DNA of 64,000 bases from the NCBI GenBank assembly GCA_016789405.1, contig JAEUPQ010000010.1, positions 1 through 64,000 on the forward strand, in the 5' to 3' direction. Origin of the DNA: Lysobacteraceae bacterium (lineage in GTDB: Bacteria > Pseudomonadota > Gammaproteobacteria > Xanthomonadales > Xanthomonadaceae). The position numbers and the translations under genes were made by a program. The stretch's first letter is position 1, and each line of letters opens with the position of its first letter. The notes under the pieces were generated by a model. The model did no database searches. It saw nothing but the letters and a program-made list of their open reading frames with translations, and was not told where the DNA came from. Positions 1 through 9,436 of this stretch are shown in pieces.

Positions 1-53
1 CGCAGGCGCGCCAGCAGGGCGTCGGCGGTGAAGTCCTGTGCTTCGTGGCGTAA
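1..53 (+). CDS. rpsH: 30S ribosomal protein S8, C-terminal end (partial)
   Basis: The window opens inside a reading frame whose last residues are [16 protein letters not shown] before a TAA at 51-53. This matches the usual C-terminus of ribosomal protein S8 (an ARQ..G.GGE....VA ending). It lies immediately before rplF, the standard spc-operon order. Only about 16 codons are present. The call rests on this short tail plus gene order. The AAGGAG just after the stop serves as ribosome binding site for rplF. Confidence 0.85.
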   Translation, partial: QARQQGVGGEVLCFVA

Positions 54-66
54 GGAGAACGATCCC

Positions 67-594
67 ATGTCTCGCGTCGCCAAAAAGCCGATCGCCCTCC
101 CGAAGGGTGTCGAATTCAACATCCAGTCCGACAACGTGAGCGTCAAGGGCCCGAAGGGCACCCTGTCGATCGCCAAGCCGGCCGGCATCGAAGTCAAGAT
201 CGAAGACGGCAATGCGCTGCTCTCGGCCAACGACGATTCGCTGGTCCCGTTGACTGGCACACTCCGCGCCATCCTGTCGAACATGGTCCATGGCGTCAGC
301 CAAGGCTTTGAGCGCAAGCTCGAGCTCGTCGGCGTCGGTTACCGCGCCGCCATGCAGGGCAAGGACCTGAGCTTGTCCCTGGGCTTCTCGCATCCGGTCG
401 TGTTCCCGGCCCCGGAAGGCATCACCATCGCCACGCCGACGCAGACCGAGATCTTGGTCTCGGGTGCCGACAAGCAGCGCGTCGGTGAAGTTGCCGCCAA
501 GATCCGCGGATTCCGTCCGCCGGAACCCTACAAGGGCAAGGGCGTGAAGTACTCCGACGAAACCATCATTCGCAAAGAAGCCAAGAAGGCCTAA
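67..594 (+). CDS. rplF: 50S ribosomal protein L6
   Basis: L6 is a large-subunit protein that binds 23S rRNA near the factor-binding centre. The 175-residue product has the usual length and two-domain layout, starting MSRVAKKPI and carrying the late family signature [13 protein letters not shown]. An upstream in-frame ATG at 28 lies within rpsH. The ATG at 67 is chosen because TAAGGAG lies about 10 bases before it and it gives the family N-terminus. It sits 13 bases after rpsH and 32 bases before rplR in the spc operon. Confidence 0.97.
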   Translation: MSRVAKKPIALPKGVEFNIQSDNVSVKGPKGTLSIAKPAGIEVKIEDGNALLSANDDSLVPLTGTLRAILSNMVHGVSQGFERKLELVGVGYRAAMQGKDLSLSLGFSHPVVFPAPEGITIATPTQTEILVSGADKQRVGEVAAKIRGFRPPEPYKGKGVKYSDETIIRKEAKKA

Positions 595-626
595 TCAGGC
601 CTATCCGCTTCTTGAGGATCAAGATC

Positions 627-986
627 ATGAGCAGCATCAAGAACACCGCCCGCCTGCGTCGCGCCAAGTCCACCCGCGCGCACATTCGCGAACTCGGCGT
701 GCCGCGCCTGACCGTGCTGCGCACGGGGCAGCATCTCTACGCCCAGGTGTTCACCGCCGACGGTTCCAAGGTGCTGGCTGCCGCCAACACCATGCAGGCC
801 GCCGTGGGTGAAGGGCTGAAGAGCAAGAAGAACAGCGACGCCGCCGCCAAGGTGGGTCGCGCCATTGCCGAGCTGGCCAAGGCTGCGGGCGTCGAAAAGG
901 TCGCGTTCGACCGCTCGGGCTACCGCTACCACGGCCGCATCAAGGCGCTGGCCGAAGCCGCTCGCGAGGGCGGTCTGCAGTTCTGA
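627..986 (+). CDS. rplR: 50S ribosomal protein L18
   Basis: L18 binds 5S rRNA and anchors it to the large subunit. The 119-residue product starts [20 protein letters not shown] and ends with the typical [19 protein letters not shown]. Another in-frame ATG at 612 is possible, but the ATG at 627 is preceded by GAGGATC at suitable spacing and gives the normal family length. It follows rplF in the spc operon. A 238-base gap then separates it from rpsE, which is unusually long for this operon. Confidence 0.97.
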   Translation: MSSIKNTARLRRAKSTRAHIRELGVPRLTVLRTGQHLYAQVFTADGSKVLAAANTMQAAVGEGLKSKKNSDAAAKVGRAIAELAKAAGVEKVAFDRSGYRYHGRIKALAEAAREGGLQF

Positions 987-1224
987 TCCATCGTGGCCCG
1001 GGCCTTCGCCCGGGTCGCGTCGTTCTACGCCCGTGGTGTCGAATGGCACCCGGGCGACTGCGGGAACTTGAAGCGGGCTGTCGCGGTCCACATCGAGTCT
1101 CCTCTCCCGCCGGCGCGGTTTGCGTCGGACGCATGTGCCGTTTCCGGTACGTGCGGAGCACCCGAAATACACCACAACGATAAGCGGCCACGCCGCAAAT
1201 CCCTCAAACAACCGAGATATCGAA
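987..1224 (+). other. Unusually long rplR-rpsE spacer
   Basis: In the spc operon rplR and rpsE are normally a few bases apart; here 238 bases lie between them. A GC-rich hairpin (arms 997-1003 and 1008-1014) directly follows the rplR stop, without a T-run. No convincing ORF is present and no promoter was recognised with confidence. The spacer may hold an internal promoter, processing site or regulatory RNA structure; that is inference. Confidence 0.4.
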
Positions 1225-1764
1225 ATGGCAGAACAACGTGAATCGCGCGGCCGCGATCGTGATCGCAACCGCGAAGAGGTCGATGACGGCATGATCGAAA
1301 AGCTGATCGCGGTCAACCGCGTCAGCAAGACCGTCAAGGGTGGTCGCCAGTTCACCTTCACCGCACTGACGGTGGTGGGTGACGGCTCCGGCAAGGTCGG
1401 CTTCGGCTACGGCAAGGCGCGCGAAGTGCCGGTCGCGATCCAGAAGTCGATGGAAGGTGCCCGCAAGAACATGCGCAACGTCGACCTGAACAACGGCACC
1501 CTGTGGCATGCCGTGAAGTCGGGCCATGGCGCCGCCCACGTCTTCATGCAGCCTGCTTCGGAAGGTACCGGCGTCATCGCCGGTGGCGCGATGCGCGCCG
1601 TCCTCGAAGCGGTCGGCGTCAAGAACGTGCTCGCGAAGGCCACTGGCTCGCGCAACCCGATCAACCTGGTGCGCGCCACGCTGAAGGGCCTCGAGTCCAT
1701 GCAGTCGCCGGCCCGCATCGCGGCCAAGCGCGGCAAGAAGACGGAGGACATCCTCAATGGCTGA
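1225..1764 (+). CDS. rpsE: 30S ribosomal protein S5
   Basis: S5 is a small-subunit protein important for decoding accuracy. The 179-residue product has the N-terminal S5 double-stranded RNA-binding domain ([20 protein letters not shown], then [14 protein letters not shown]) followed by the C-terminal domain ([18 protein letters not shown]). The start at 1225 is chosen over an upstream ATG at 1120 because it gives the canonical MAEQRE N-terminus and length. Its end overlaps rpmD by 8 bases, implying translational coupling. Confidence 0.97.
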   Translation: MAEQRESRGRDRDRNREEVDDGMIEKLIAVNRVSKTVKGGRQFTFTALTVVGDGSGKVGFGYGKAREVPVAIQKSMEGARKNMRNVDLNNGTLWHAVKSGHGAAHVFMQPASEGTGVIAGGAMRAVLEAVGVKNVLAKATGSRNPINLVRATLKGLESMQSPARIAAKRGKKTEDILNG

Positions 1765-1948
1765 TTCCAAGAACGGCACCGTCAAGGTCCGCCTCGTCAA
1801 GGGTCTGCGCGGTACCCAGGCGCGTCATCGCCTGTCGGTCAAGGCGCTGGGCCTGAACAAACTCAATGATGTCCGCGAGCTGAAGGACAGCCCGCAGGTG
1901 CGTGGCCTGATCACGCAGCTGCACTACCTCGTTCGCGTGGAGGAGTAA
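1757..1948 (+). CDS. rpmD: 50S ribosomal protein L30
   Basis: The 63-residue product is a normal-length bacterial L30, a small protein on the surface of the large subunit. It shows the family features [10 protein letters not shown] near the N-terminus and [21 protein letters not shown] in the middle. It starts inside the end of rpsE (8-base overlap) and is followed 4 bases later by rplO. Confidence 0.97.
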   Translation: MADSKNGTVKVRLVKGLRGTQARHRLSVKALGLNKLNDVRELKDSPQVRGLITQLHYLVRVEE

Positions 1949-1952
1949 TCAC

Positions 1953-2387
1953 ATGCGTCTCAATACTCTCAAGCCCGCCGATGGCGCCCGCAAGGAGCGC
2001 ACCCGCGTTGGCCGTGGTATCGGTTCGGGCCTCGGCAAGACCGCAGGTCGCGGCCACAAGGGTTCGTTCGCTCGCGCCGGCAAGGGCAAGATCAAGGCCG
2101 GCTTCGAAGGCGGCCAGATGCCGATGCAGCGTCGTCTGCCGAAGATCGGCTTCCGTTCGCCGATCGCCAAGGACACCGCCGAAGTGCTGCTGTACCAGCT
2201 GGACAAGCTGGACGGCACGATCGACCTGGCTGCGCTGCGCGCCGCCAAGCTGGTGCCCAGCACCGCGAAGAAGGTCAAGATCGTGAAGAAGGGCGAGCTG
2301 ACCAAGAAGCTCGTGATCAAGGGCATCGCGACGACCGCCGGCGCCAAGGCCGCGATCGAAGCGGCCGGCGGCAGCATCGAAGCATAA
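1953..2387 (+). CDS. rplO: 50S ribosomal protein L15
   Basis: L15 is a 23S rRNA-binding protein that acts late in large-subunit assembly. The 144-residue product begins [20 protein letters not shown] and has the glycine/basic-rich extended N-terminal region ([14 protein letters not shown]). The globular C-terminal domain ends in [16 protein letters not shown]. It is positioned between rpmD and secY as in most bacteria. Confidence 0.97.
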   Translation: MRLNTLKPADGARKERTRVGRGIGSGLGKTAGRGHKGSFARAGKGKIKAGFEGGQMPMQRRLPKIGFRSPIAKDTAEVLLYQLDKLDGTIDLAALRAAKLVPSTAKKVKIVKKGELTKKLVIKGIATTAGAKAAIEAAGGSIEA

Positions 2388-2405
2388 GGCAGGAGTAATC
2401 CGGGC

Positions 2406-3758
2406 ATGGCGGCAAGCGCGAACGCAATGGGTGGTCTCGGCGGTCTCGGCAAATTCACCGAGCTGCGCCAGCGGCTGTTGTTCGTGCTCGGGGCGCTGAT
2501 CGTCTACCGCATCGGGTGTTACATCCCGGTGCCGGGCGTCAACCCCGAGGCGATGCTGGAGCTGATGAAGTCCCAGGAAGGCACCATCGTGGACATGTTC
2601 AACATGTTCTCCGGTGGCGCACTGGAACGTTTCAGCCTGTTCGCGCTCAACGTCGTGCCGTACATCTCCGCGTCGATCATCGTCCAGTTGCTGGTGCAGA
2701 TCGTGCCCAGCCTCAAGGCGATCCAGAAGGAAGGCGAGTCCGGCCGTCGCAGGATTACCCAGTGGTCTCGCATCGGCGCGATTCCGCTGGCGGTGTTCCA
2801 GGCGGCCGGCATCGCGACTGCGCTCCAGGCACAGGGTGCGAGCAACGGCATTGCCGTCGTCTACGCGCCTGGCATGGGCTTCATCCTCACGGCCGTCGTT
2901 TCGCTGACGGCGGGCACGATGTTCCTGATGTGGCTTGGTGAACAGATCACCGAGCGTGGTATCGGCAATGGCGTCTCGCTGATCATCTTCGCCGGCATCG
3001 TGGCCGGCCTGCCTGGCGCGGTGCTCAACACCCTCCAGCAGGCAAGCAGCGGTGACATGCAGTGGATCACGGTCATCCTGATCCTAGCCATCGTTCTTGT
3101 CTTCACGTATTTCGTGGTGTTCGTCGAGCGCGGCCAGCGCCGGATCACTGTCAATTACGCGCGCCGTCAAGGCGGTCGCAACGCGTACATGAACCAGAGT
3201 TCGTTCCTGCCCCTGAAGCTCAACATGGCAGGCGTGATCCCGGCGATCTTCGCGTCCTCCATCATCATGTTCCCGGCCACCGCGTCCACCTGGTTCAGCC
3301 AGACGGGCAACGTCAGCACGCTGCAGAAGATCGCGCAGGCGCTCTCCCCGGGCGAGCCGCTCTACATGATCCTGTTCGCGGCGCTGATCATCGGCTTTGC
3401 ATTCTTCTACACAGCGCTGGTCTTCAACTCGCAGGAAACTGCCGAGAACCTGAAGAAGTCCGGCGCGTTGATTCCCGGCATCCGTCCGGGCAAGGCGACG
3501 GCCGATTACATCGACGGCGTGCTGACCCGGCTCACCGGCGCTGGCGCGCTCTATCTGGTCATCGTCTGCCTCTTGCCGACGATCATGCAGACCGAGCTCA
3601 AAACCTCGTTCTACTTCGGCGGCACTTCGCTGCTGATCGTGGTCGTCGTGGTGATGGACTTCATCGCCCAGATCCAGGCCCACCTGATGTCGCACCAGTA
3701 CGAGAGCCTGTTGAAGAAGGCCAATCTGAAGGGCGGCAATCGCGGCCTGACGCGGTAA
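2406..3758 (+). CDS. secY: Protein translocase subunit SecY
   Basis: SecY is the central pore of the inner-membrane SecYEG translocase. The 450-residue product contains the roughly ten hydrophobic segments expected, starting at [15 protein letters not shown]. Conserved stretches include [22 protein letters not shown], split across TM2, and the cytosolic loop region [22 protein letters not shown]. The C-terminal [11 protein letters not shown] is also typical. It is the last gene of the spc operon here; rpmJ, which follows secY in many bacteria, is not found after it. Confidence 0.97.
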   Translation: MAASANAMGGLGGLGKFTELRQRLLFVLGALIVYRIGCYIPVPGVNPEAMLELMKSQEGTIVDMFNMFSGGALERFSLFALNVVPYISASIIVQLLVQIVPSLKAIQKEGESGRRRITQWSRIGAIPLAVFQAAGIATALQAQGASNGIAVVYAPGMGFILTAVVSLTAGTMFLMWLGEQITERGIGNGVSLIIFAGIVAGLPGAVLNTLQQASSGDMQWITVILILAIVLVFTYFVVFVERGQRRITVNYARRQGGRNAYMNQSSFLPLKLNMAGVIPAIFASSIIMFPATASTWFSQTGNVSTLQKIAQALSPGEPLYMILFAALIIGFAFFYTALVFNSQETAENLKKSGALIPGIRPGKATADYIDGVLTRLTGAGALYLVIVCLLPTIMQTELKTSFYFGGTSLLIVVVVVMDFIAQIQAHLMSHQYESLLKKANLKGGNRGLTR

Positions 3759-3766
3759 ACTTGACG

Positions 3767-3794
3767 GGCGGGATGGCATCGATGCCATCCCGCC
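3767..3794 (+). terminator. Perfect 28-bp palindrome after secY
   Basis: Two 14-base arms (3767-3780 and 3781-3794) are exact reverse complements and lie 8 bases after the secY stop. A second hairpin follows (3864-3871 pairing with 3877-3884). There is no T-run, so this may be a processing or attenuation structure between the spc and alpha operons rather than a classical intrinsic terminator. Confidence 0.5.
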
Positions 3795-4194
3795 GCGCTG
3801 CCCCCGACGCTTGACGTCGCGGTCCGCGCAACGGGAATCCGCTCACCTCGAGCTGGTTTCCGAGCCCCGGTCGGAAACCGGGGCAGGGGCGACCCGGGCG
3901 GCGGTCTCGCGTCCGGGTGGGCCAGGGTTGTGCCGGCACCTGAGGAGTGTCGGTCGGTGTGGTCAAGGCATCTTCCAGTGCTTTGCCATGTCAGCCCGGG
4001 TCCATCGCCGGAGCATGGGCACTCTCCCCATGCCAGGAAGGTCCGCTGGCGCCCGGAAGGGGGCCGGCGGCGTTTGGCTACGGCTAAACCCCCTTCCTTG
4101 TTGAACGAGACCTTGCTAGAATTTCGAGTTCACTTAGTCCAAGTGCCCCATGAGCCGGGGTGACCCGGCCACCAAACCAGTTGGAGATCCGCGC
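3795..4194 (+). promoter_or_regulatory. secY-rpsM intergenic region with candidate alpha-operon promoter
   Basis: About 400 bases without a supported gene. No L36 (rpmJ) reading frame was found. An extended -10 element (TG at 4114-4115, one spacer base, TAGAAT at 4117-4122) lies 72 bases before rpsM in a locally AT-richer stretch, suggesting a separate promoter for the alpha operon. The -35 match is weak. The region also holds a hairpin with arms 3864-3871 and 3877-3884. Confidence 0.45.
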
Positions 4195-4551
4195 ATGGCG
4201 CGTATTGCAGGTGTCAACCTGCCTGCCCAGAAACACGTCTGGGTCGGGCTGCAAAGCATCTACGGCATCGGCCGTACCCGTTCGAAACTCGTCTGCGAAG
4301 CCGCCGGCGTCACCTCGAACACCAAGATCCGCGACCTGTCCGAAGCCGAGGTCGAGCGCCTCCGCGCTGAAGTCGGCAAGTACACGGTCGAAGGCGACCT
4401 CCGCCGTGAAGTCGGCATCGCCATCAAGCGTCTGATGGATCTGGGCTGCTACCGCGGCCTGCGTCATCGTCGTGGCCTGCCGCTTCGCGGCCAGCGCACC
4501 CGGACCAATGCCCGCACCCGCAAGGGTCCGCGCAAGGCCATCAAGAAGTAA
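4195..4551 (+). CDS. rpsM: 30S ribosomal protein S13
   Basis: S13 sits in the head of the small subunit and contacts the P-site tRNA and the large subunit. The 118-residue product starts [19 protein letters not shown] and ends with the family signature [19 protein letters not shown] and the basic tail [13 protein letters not shown]. The ATG at 4195 is preceded by GGAG; an upstream in-frame ATG at 4150 would add an unrelated leader. It is the first gene of the alpha operon. Confidence 0.97.
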   Translation: MARIAGVNLPAQKHVWVGLQSIYGIGRTRSKLVCEAAGVTSNTKIRDLSEAEVERLRAEVGKYTVEGDLRREVGIAIKRLMDLGCYRGLRHRRGLPLRGQRTRTNARTRKGPRKAIKK

Positions 4552-4563
4552 GGGGCATAGACC

Positions 4564-4956
4564 ATGGCCAAGCCGGCAGCTACCAAGACGAAGAAGAAGA
4601 TCAAGCGCGTCGTCACCGACGGCATCGCGCACGTCCATGCTTCGTTCAACAACACCATCGTGACCATCACCGACCGCCAGGGCAATGCGCTCTCGTGGGC
4701 GACCTCCGGCGGCGCGGGTTTCCGCGGTTCGCGCAAGTCGACCCCGTTCGCAGCGCAGGTCGCAGCAGAGAAGGCCGGCAAGGCCGCTCTCGACTACGGT
4801 CTGAAGGCGCTCGAAGTGCGCATCAAGGGCCCGGGTCCGGGTCGCGAATCGGCCGTCCGCTCGCTCAACAGCGTCGGCTACAAGATCACCAACATCATCG
4901 ACGTGACGCCGATCCCGCACAACGGGTGCCGTCCGCCGAAGAAGCGTCGCGTCTGA
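4564..4956 (+). CDS. rpsK: 30S ribosomal protein S11
   Basis: S11 lies on the small-subunit platform near the E site and the Shine-Dalgarno helix. The 130-residue product has the family hallmarks [38 protein letters not shown] and the conserved C-terminal [18 protein letters not shown]. It is spaced 12 bases from rpsM and precedes rpsD in the canonical alpha-operon order. Confidence 0.97.
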   Translation: MAKPAATKTKKKIKRVVTDGIAHVHASFNNTIVTITDRQGNALSWATSGGAGFRGSRKSTPFAAQVAAEKAGKAALDYGLKALEVRIKGPGPGRESAVRSLNSVGYKITNIIDVTPIPHNGCRPPKKRRV

Positions 4957-4982
4957 CCGCGGCCTGAGGAGCAGAGAACACC

Positions 4983-5609
4983 ATGGCTCGTTATATCGGT
5001 CCCACCTGCAAACTCGCCCGTCGCGAGGGCGCAGACCTCAGTCTGAAGTCGCCGGCGCGCGCTCTCGACTCGAAGTGCAAACTCGAGCAGAAGCCGGGCC
5101 AGCACGGCGCTGCCCGCAAGGGCAAGCTGTCTGACTACGCCACGCAGCTTCGCGAGAAGCAGAAGGTCAAGCGCATCTACGGTCTGCTGGAACGCCAGTT
5201 CCGCAACTATTACAAGAAGGCGTCGACCAAGAAGGGCAACACCGGCGAAAACCTCCTGCAGATGCTGGAGACCCGCCTCGACAACGTCGTCTATCGCATG
5301 GGCTTCGCCGTCACCCGCCCGGCCGCGCGCCAGCTGGTGTCGCACCGCGGCGTGCTGGTCAACGGCAAGTCGGTGAACCTGCCGTCGTACCAGGTCAAGG
5401 CCGGCGACGCGATCACCCTGTCCGAGAAGGCGCAGAAGCAGCTCCGCGTCCAGGAAGCCCTCAACGTCTCTTCGACGATGGATCTGGCCCCGGGCTGGAT
5501 CGAAGTCGACAGCAAGAAGTTCAGCGGCGTGTTCAAGGCCGTTCCGGATCGCAGCGATCTGCCGGCCGACATCAACGAAGCGCTGATCGTCGAGTTGTAC
5601 TCGAAGTAA
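4983..5609 (+). CDS. rpsD: 30S ribosomal protein S4
   Basis: S4 is a primary 16S rRNA-binding protein and, in enterobacteria, the translational repressor of this operon. The 208-residue product has the N-terminal S4/S9 region ([16 protein letters not shown]) and an S4 RNA-binding domain from about residue 97 ([20 protein letters not shown], then [16 protein letters not shown]). It ends [10 protein letters not shown]. Whether it represses here cannot be judged from sequence alone. Confidence 0.97.
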   Translation: MARYIGPTCKLARREGADLSLKSPARALDSKCKLEQKPGQHGAARKGKLSDYATQLREKQKVKRIYGLLERQFRNYYKKASTKKGNTGENLLQMLETRLDNVVYRMGFAVTRPAARQLVSHRGVLVNGKSVNLPSYQVKAGDAITLSEKAQKQLRVQEALNVSSTMDLAPGWIEVDSKKFSGVFKAVPDRSDLPADINEALIVELYSK

Positions 5610-5760
5610 GCGACGGTGAATCGCCCCTGCCTTGTGCGGGGGCGCGGCTCCAGACCCCCACGGCCGTGGCGCCTGTCGCCCCGGTCGCCTCCCTTGCCCG
5701 GGGAGGCCACCAGAAACACCGCCGCGGCCGCGAGGCCCCGGCTCCAGGAGACACCACAAG

Positions 5761-6759
5761 ATGACGGTATCCGCCAATCAGGTCCTGCGTCCGCGCGCTC
5801 CGCAGATCGAGCGCCTTGCCGGCAATCGCGCCAAGGTGGTGATCGAGCCGCTGGAACGTGGCTACGGCCACACCCTCGGCAACGCACTGCGTCGCGTGCT
5901 GCTGTCGTCGATCCCGGGTTACGCGATCACCGAGGTCGAGATCGACGGCGTGCTGCATGAGTACACCACGGTCGAAGGCCTGCAGGAAGACGTGCTGGAA
6001 GTGCTGTTGAACCTCAAGGATGTCGCGATCCGCATGGGCACGGGCGAGTCCTCGACCCTGAGCCTGAGCAAGCAGGGCCCGGGCGTGGTCATCGCCGGAG
6101 ACATCCGGACCGACCACAACGTCGAGATCCTCAATCCGGAGCACGTGATCGCGCACCTCACGAAGGATGCCGCGCTTAACATGCGCCTGAAGATCGAGCG
6201 TGGCTTCGGCTACCAGCCGGCTGCCGCGCGTCGTCGTCCGGATGAAGAAACCCGTGCGATCGGCCGCCTGATGCTCGACGCCTCGTTCTCGCCGGTCCGC
6301 CGCGTGGCCTACGAGGTCGAAGCGGCTCGCGTCGAACAGCGCACCGACCTCGACAAGCTCGTGCTCGACATCGAAACCAACGGCACGATCGACGCCGAGG
6401 AAGCCGTGCGCACCGCCGCCGACATCCTCACCGATCAGCTGTCGGTCTTCGGCGACTTCACCCACCGTGATCGCGGCGCGTCCAAGCCGGCGACCACCGG
6501 TGTGGATCCGATCCTGCTCCGCCCGATCGACGATCTGGAGCTGACGGTGCGTTCGGCCAACTGCCTCAAGGCCGAGAGCATCTACTACGTCGGCGATCTG
6601 ATCCAGAAGACCGAAGTCGAGCTGCTCAAGACCCCGAACCTCGGCAAGAAGTCGCTCACCGAGATCAAGGAAGTCCTCGCCCAGCGTGGTCTTTCCCTCG
6701 GCATGAAGCTTGAAAACTGGCCGCCGGCCGGCATCGCCACCCACGGCATGCTGGGCTGA
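5761..6759 (+). CDS. rpoA: DNA-directed RNA polymerase subunit alpha
   Basis: The alpha subunit dimerises to nucleate RNA polymerase assembly and contacts activators and UP elements through its C-terminal domain. The 332-residue product has the N-terminal assembly domain ([20 protein letters not shown] near residues 37-56). The C-terminal domain carries [20 protein letters not shown] and [16 protein letters not shown]. The ATG at 5761 fits the family N-terminus ([12 protein letters not shown]) and follows a CAGGAG. Longer upstream frames are GC-rich noise. A 151-base spacer separates it from rpsD. Confidence 0.97.
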   Translation: MTVSANQVLRPRAPQIERLAGNRAKVVIEPLERGYGHTLGNALRRVLLSSIPGYAITEVEIDGVLHEYTTVEGLQEDVLEVLLNLKDVAIRMGTGESSTLSLSKQGPGVVIAGDIRTDHNVEILNPEHVIAHLTKDAALNMRLKIERGFGYQPAAARRRPDEETRAIGRLMLDASFSPVRRVAYEVEAARVEQRTDLDKLVLDIETNGTIDAEEAVRTAADILTDQLSVFGDFTHRDRGASKPATTGVDPILLRPIDDLELTVRSANCLKAESIYYVGDLIQKTEVELLKTPNLGKKSLTEIKEVLAQRGLSLGMKLENWPPAGIATHGMLG

Positions 6760-6825
6760 GTTTCGTTCCCACTTTGAACATCGATCCCGGCACACGTTGC
6801 CGGGGATAACCCAGGAAACACGACC

Positions 6826-7197
6826 ATGCGCCACCAGAAGTCCGGACGCAAATTCAGCCGCACCAGCGCCCATCGCGAAGCGATGTTCCGCAACATGGCG
6901 GCTTCGCTGATCAAGCACGGCCTGATCCGCACCACGCTGCCGAAGGCGAAGGAACTCCGTCGCGTCGCCGAGCCGCTGATCACCCTGTCGAAGATCGACG
7001 GCGTGGCCAACCGCCGCCTTGCGTTCGCTCGCCTGCGCGACAAGGAAGCCGTCGGCACGCTGTTCACCACCCTCGGCCCGCGCTATCGCGAGCGTCCGGG
7101 CGGTTATCTGCGCATCCTGAAGTGCGGATTCCGTGACGGCGACAATGCTCCGATGGCCTACGTCGAGCTGGTTGACCGCCCCGAAGTCGCGGCCTGA
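6826..7197 (+). CDS. rplQ: 50S ribosomal protein L17
   Basis: L17 is a large-subunit protein near the exit tunnel. The 123-residue product starts [20 protein letters not shown] with [20 protein letters not shown] next, as in the bacterial family. It ends with [19 protein letters not shown]. It closes the alpha operon, 66 bases after rpoA, and is followed by an intrinsic terminator at 7268. Confidence 0.97.
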   Translation: MRHQKSGRKFSRTSAHREAMFRNMAASLIKHGLIRTTLPKAKELRRVAEPLITLSKIDGVANRRLAFARLRDKEAVGTLFTTLGPRYRERPGGYLRILKCGFRDGDNAPMAYVELVDRPEVAA

Positions 7198-7267
7198 TCG
7201 CCCCGGAGCCGGCCGGGCGACCCGCCGGATCCGCGCAGATCAAGATGCGCAAAGGTTCTAAGCAAGA

Positions 7268-7292
7268 CCCCGGCGAAAGCCGGGGTTTTTGT
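7268..7292 (+). terminator. Intrinsic terminator of the alpha operon
   Basis: A 7-bp GC stem (7268-7274 with 7279-7285) with a GAAA tetraloop is followed by a run of five T (7286-7290). It lies 71 bases after rplQ, a textbook rho-independent terminator. Confidence 0.9.
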
Positions 7293-7420
7293 TATTGTGG
7301 CACCGCAACACGGTTGACGGACCCGTCTCGGGGCGCGACGCTGGCAGGTCGCTGCACCGGAACTTCGCAATACGCGTGCCGGTCAGTCCGTCATCCCGTC
7401 CATCGCAGATTCCATTGCCC

Positions 7421-7927
7421 ATGCAAGCCAACCCTCTCCGCTGGTCCTTCCGCCTCCAGTTCCTGCTGGGCTTCATCCTGTGCGCGGCGCTGATCGGGTT
7501 CGCCCTGTTCTCCCAGTTTGAGTGGGGCCTCGTGCCTTGCCCGCTGTGCATTTTTCAGCGTGTCGCCTTCGCGGCACTGGGCGTGGTGTTTCTGTTCGGG
7601 GCGGCGTTCGCGCCCAAGGGCCGGTTCGGTCGCGGGACTTTCGGCGCGTTGGCCCTGGTCGCCGGCGGCATCGGCGGCTACATCGCCGGCAAGCATGTCT
7701 GGCTGACCACGCTGCCGCCGGATCAGGTGCCGGCCTGCGGGCCCACGCTGAGCTGGTTGCTGGAGAACAACTCCTATCTGCAGACCTTCAGCACCGTGCT
7801 GAATGGCTCTGGCGAGTGTGCGAAGGTCGACTGGACCTTCCTCGGCCTCTCGATGCCGGCCTGGAGCCTCGTCTGGTTCGTCCTTCTCTCCCTGTTCGCC
7901 CTCTACGCCGCCTTCAAGCCACGATGA
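7421..7927 (+). CDS. dsbB: Disulfide bond formation protein B
   Basis: DsbB is the inner-membrane quinone reductase that reoxidises periplasmic DsbA. The 168-residue product has four predicted membrane helices. The first periplasmic loop carries the redox pair CPLC (about residues 40-43, followed by FQR), and the second loop has the separated pair in PACGP and SGECAKVDW. The start at 7421 places a short basic N-terminus before the first helix; a longer frame from 7289 runs through the upstream spacer. It could supply oxidising power to periplasmic proteins, possibly including the disulfide-containing peptides at 28.5 kb (inference). Confidence 0.9.
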   Translation: MQANPLRWSFRLQFLLGFILCAALIGFALFSQFEWGLVPCPLCIFQRVAFAALGVVFLFGAAFAPKGRFGRGTFGALALVAGGIGGYIAGKHVWLTTLPPDQVPACGPTLSWLLENNSYLQTFSTVLNGSGECAKVDWTFLGLSMPAWSLVWFVLLSLFALYAAFKPR

Positions 7928-7958
7928 CACGACCATGAATTCGTCCAGGAAACACGCC

Positions 7959-9353
7959 ATGTCCCGCTCCGAACATCTGCAAGCCGTCGTTCCGCCGCCC
8001 GAAGGTTGGTCGCCCGCCAGCTGGCGTGGCTATCAGGCGCTGCAGCAGCCGACGTACGGCAACCCGGAAGAGCTCGAAGGCGTCCTGAACGAACTGCATG
8101 CGCTCCCGCCGCTGGTGACGTCGCGCGAGGTGATGAACCTGCGCCAGCAGCTGGCGGAAGCGCAGGAAGGCAAGCGTTTCCTGCTGCAAGGCGGCGACTG
8201 CGCGGAAATCTTCGACGACTGCACGCCGGAAGTGATTTCCAATCGCCTGAAGGTGCTGCTGCAGATGAGCCTCGTGCTCGTGCACGGCATGCGCCTGCCC
8301 GTGGTGCGCGTGGGCCGTTTCGCCGGCCAGTACGCGAAGCCGCGCTCGGCCGACACCGAGACCAAGGACGGCGTGACCCTGCCGAGCTACCGTGGCGATC
8401 TGGTCAACGGTCCGGCTTTCACGGCCGAGGCGCGAATCCCGGATCCACGCCGCATGATCAAGGGGCACGCGCGTTCGGCGATGACGATGAATTTCATCCG
8501 CGCGCTGATCGACGACGGCTTCGCCGACCTGCACCACCCCGAATACTGGAACCTCAACTGGGTCGGTCATTCGCCGCTCGCCGCCGAGTACCAGAAGATG
8601 GTCTCCGGCATCGGCGACGCCGTCCGCTTCATGGAGACGCTCTCGGGCGAGCCGATCCACAACCTGCGCAGCGTCGAGTTCTACACCTCGCACGAAGCGC
8701 TGCTTCTGCCCTACGAAGAGGGCGTGACGCGCCAGGTCCCGCGCCAGCAGGGCTGGTTCAACCTCGGCACGCACTTCCCGTGGATCGGCATGCGCACTGC
8801 GGCGATCGACGGCGCGCACGTCGAGTACTTCCGCGGCATCCGCAACCCGATCGCGGTCAAGATCGGTCCGTCGGTGGCTCCGGACCAGTTGCTGCGCCTG
8901 ATCGACGCATTGAACCCGCACGACGAGCCAGGCCGCCTGTGCCTGATCCATCGCATGAGCGCGACTTGCATCGCCGAGAAGCTGCCGCCGCTGCTCGATG
9001 CCGTGAAGCGCGAGGGTCGTCGCGTGCTGTGGATCTGCGATCCCATGCATGGCAACACCGAGGCGACCAGCAACGGCTACAAGACCCGCCGATTCGAGAA
9101 CATCCGCAGCGAGCTGGAGCAGGCGTTCGAATTGCACGCGGCGGCCGGCACGCGCCTCGGTGGCGCGCACCTGGAGCTGACCGGCGAAGACGTCACCGAG
9201 TGCACCGGAGGCGCGCGCGAACTGACCGACAAGGATCTGGAGCGCGCCTACCGCACGACGGTCGATCCGCGCCTGAACTACGAGCAGGCGCTGGAAATCG
9301 CGATGCTGATCGTGCGCAAGCAGGCGCAGATCAACGCACCGGCTGCGTTCTGA
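7959..9353 (+). CDS. aroG: 3-deoxy-D-arabino-heptulosonate 7-phosphate (DAHP) synthase, class II
   Basis: The enzyme condenses phosphoenolpyruvate and erythrose 4-phosphate, the first step of the shikimate pathway. The 464-residue product is a class II (plant/mycobacterial-type) DAHP synthase. It carries LLQGGDCAEIFDDC with the metal-binding Cys, RVGRFAGQYAKPRS, NWVGHSPL, WICDPMHGNT and GGAHLELTGEDVTEC. The ATG at 7959 follows CCAGGA at good spacing; an in-frame ATG at 7935 is an alternative. It lies 31 bases after dsbB and is closed by a strong terminator. Confidence 0.93.
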   Translation: MSRSEHLQAVVPPPEGWSPASWRGYQALQQPTYGNPEELEGVLNELHALPPLVTSREVMNLRQQLAEAQEGKRFLLQGGDCAEIFDDCTPEVISNRLKVLLQMSLVLVHGMRLPVVRVGRFAGQYAKPRSADTETKDGVTLPSYRGDLVNGPAFTAEARIPDPRRMIKGHARSAMTMNFIRALIDDGFADLHHPEYWNLNWVGHSPLAAEYQKMVSGIGDAVRFMETLSGEPIHNLRSVEFYTSHEALLLPYEEGVTRQVPRQQGWFNLGTHFPWIGMRTAAIDGAHVEYFRGIRNPIAVKIGPSVAPDQLLRLIDALNPHDEPGRLCLIHRMSATCIAEKLPPLLDAVKREGRRVLWICDPMHGNTEATSNGYKTRRFENIRSELEQAFELHAAAGTRLGGAHLELTGEDVTECTGGARELTDKDLERAYRTTVDPRLNYEQALEIAMLIVRKQAQINAPAAF

Positions 9354-9383
9354 TCCGCCCATTGCCTGAATCATGAATCAGGC

Positions 9384-9420
9384 AAAAAGAAACCCGCGGA
9401 AACGCGGGTTTCTTTTTTTT
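9384..9420 (+). terminator. Bidirectional terminator between DAHP synthase and the convergent gene
   Basis: Arms GAAACCCGCG (9389-9398) and CGCGGGTTTC (9403-9412) with a GAAA loop are followed by eight T on the plus strand. AAAAAGAAA precedes the hairpin, giving T-runs on both strands. A separate small dyad (9362-9369 with 9378-9385) precedes it. Confidence 0.9.
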
Positions 9421-9436
9421 CGGAAAGCAGGCTCGC

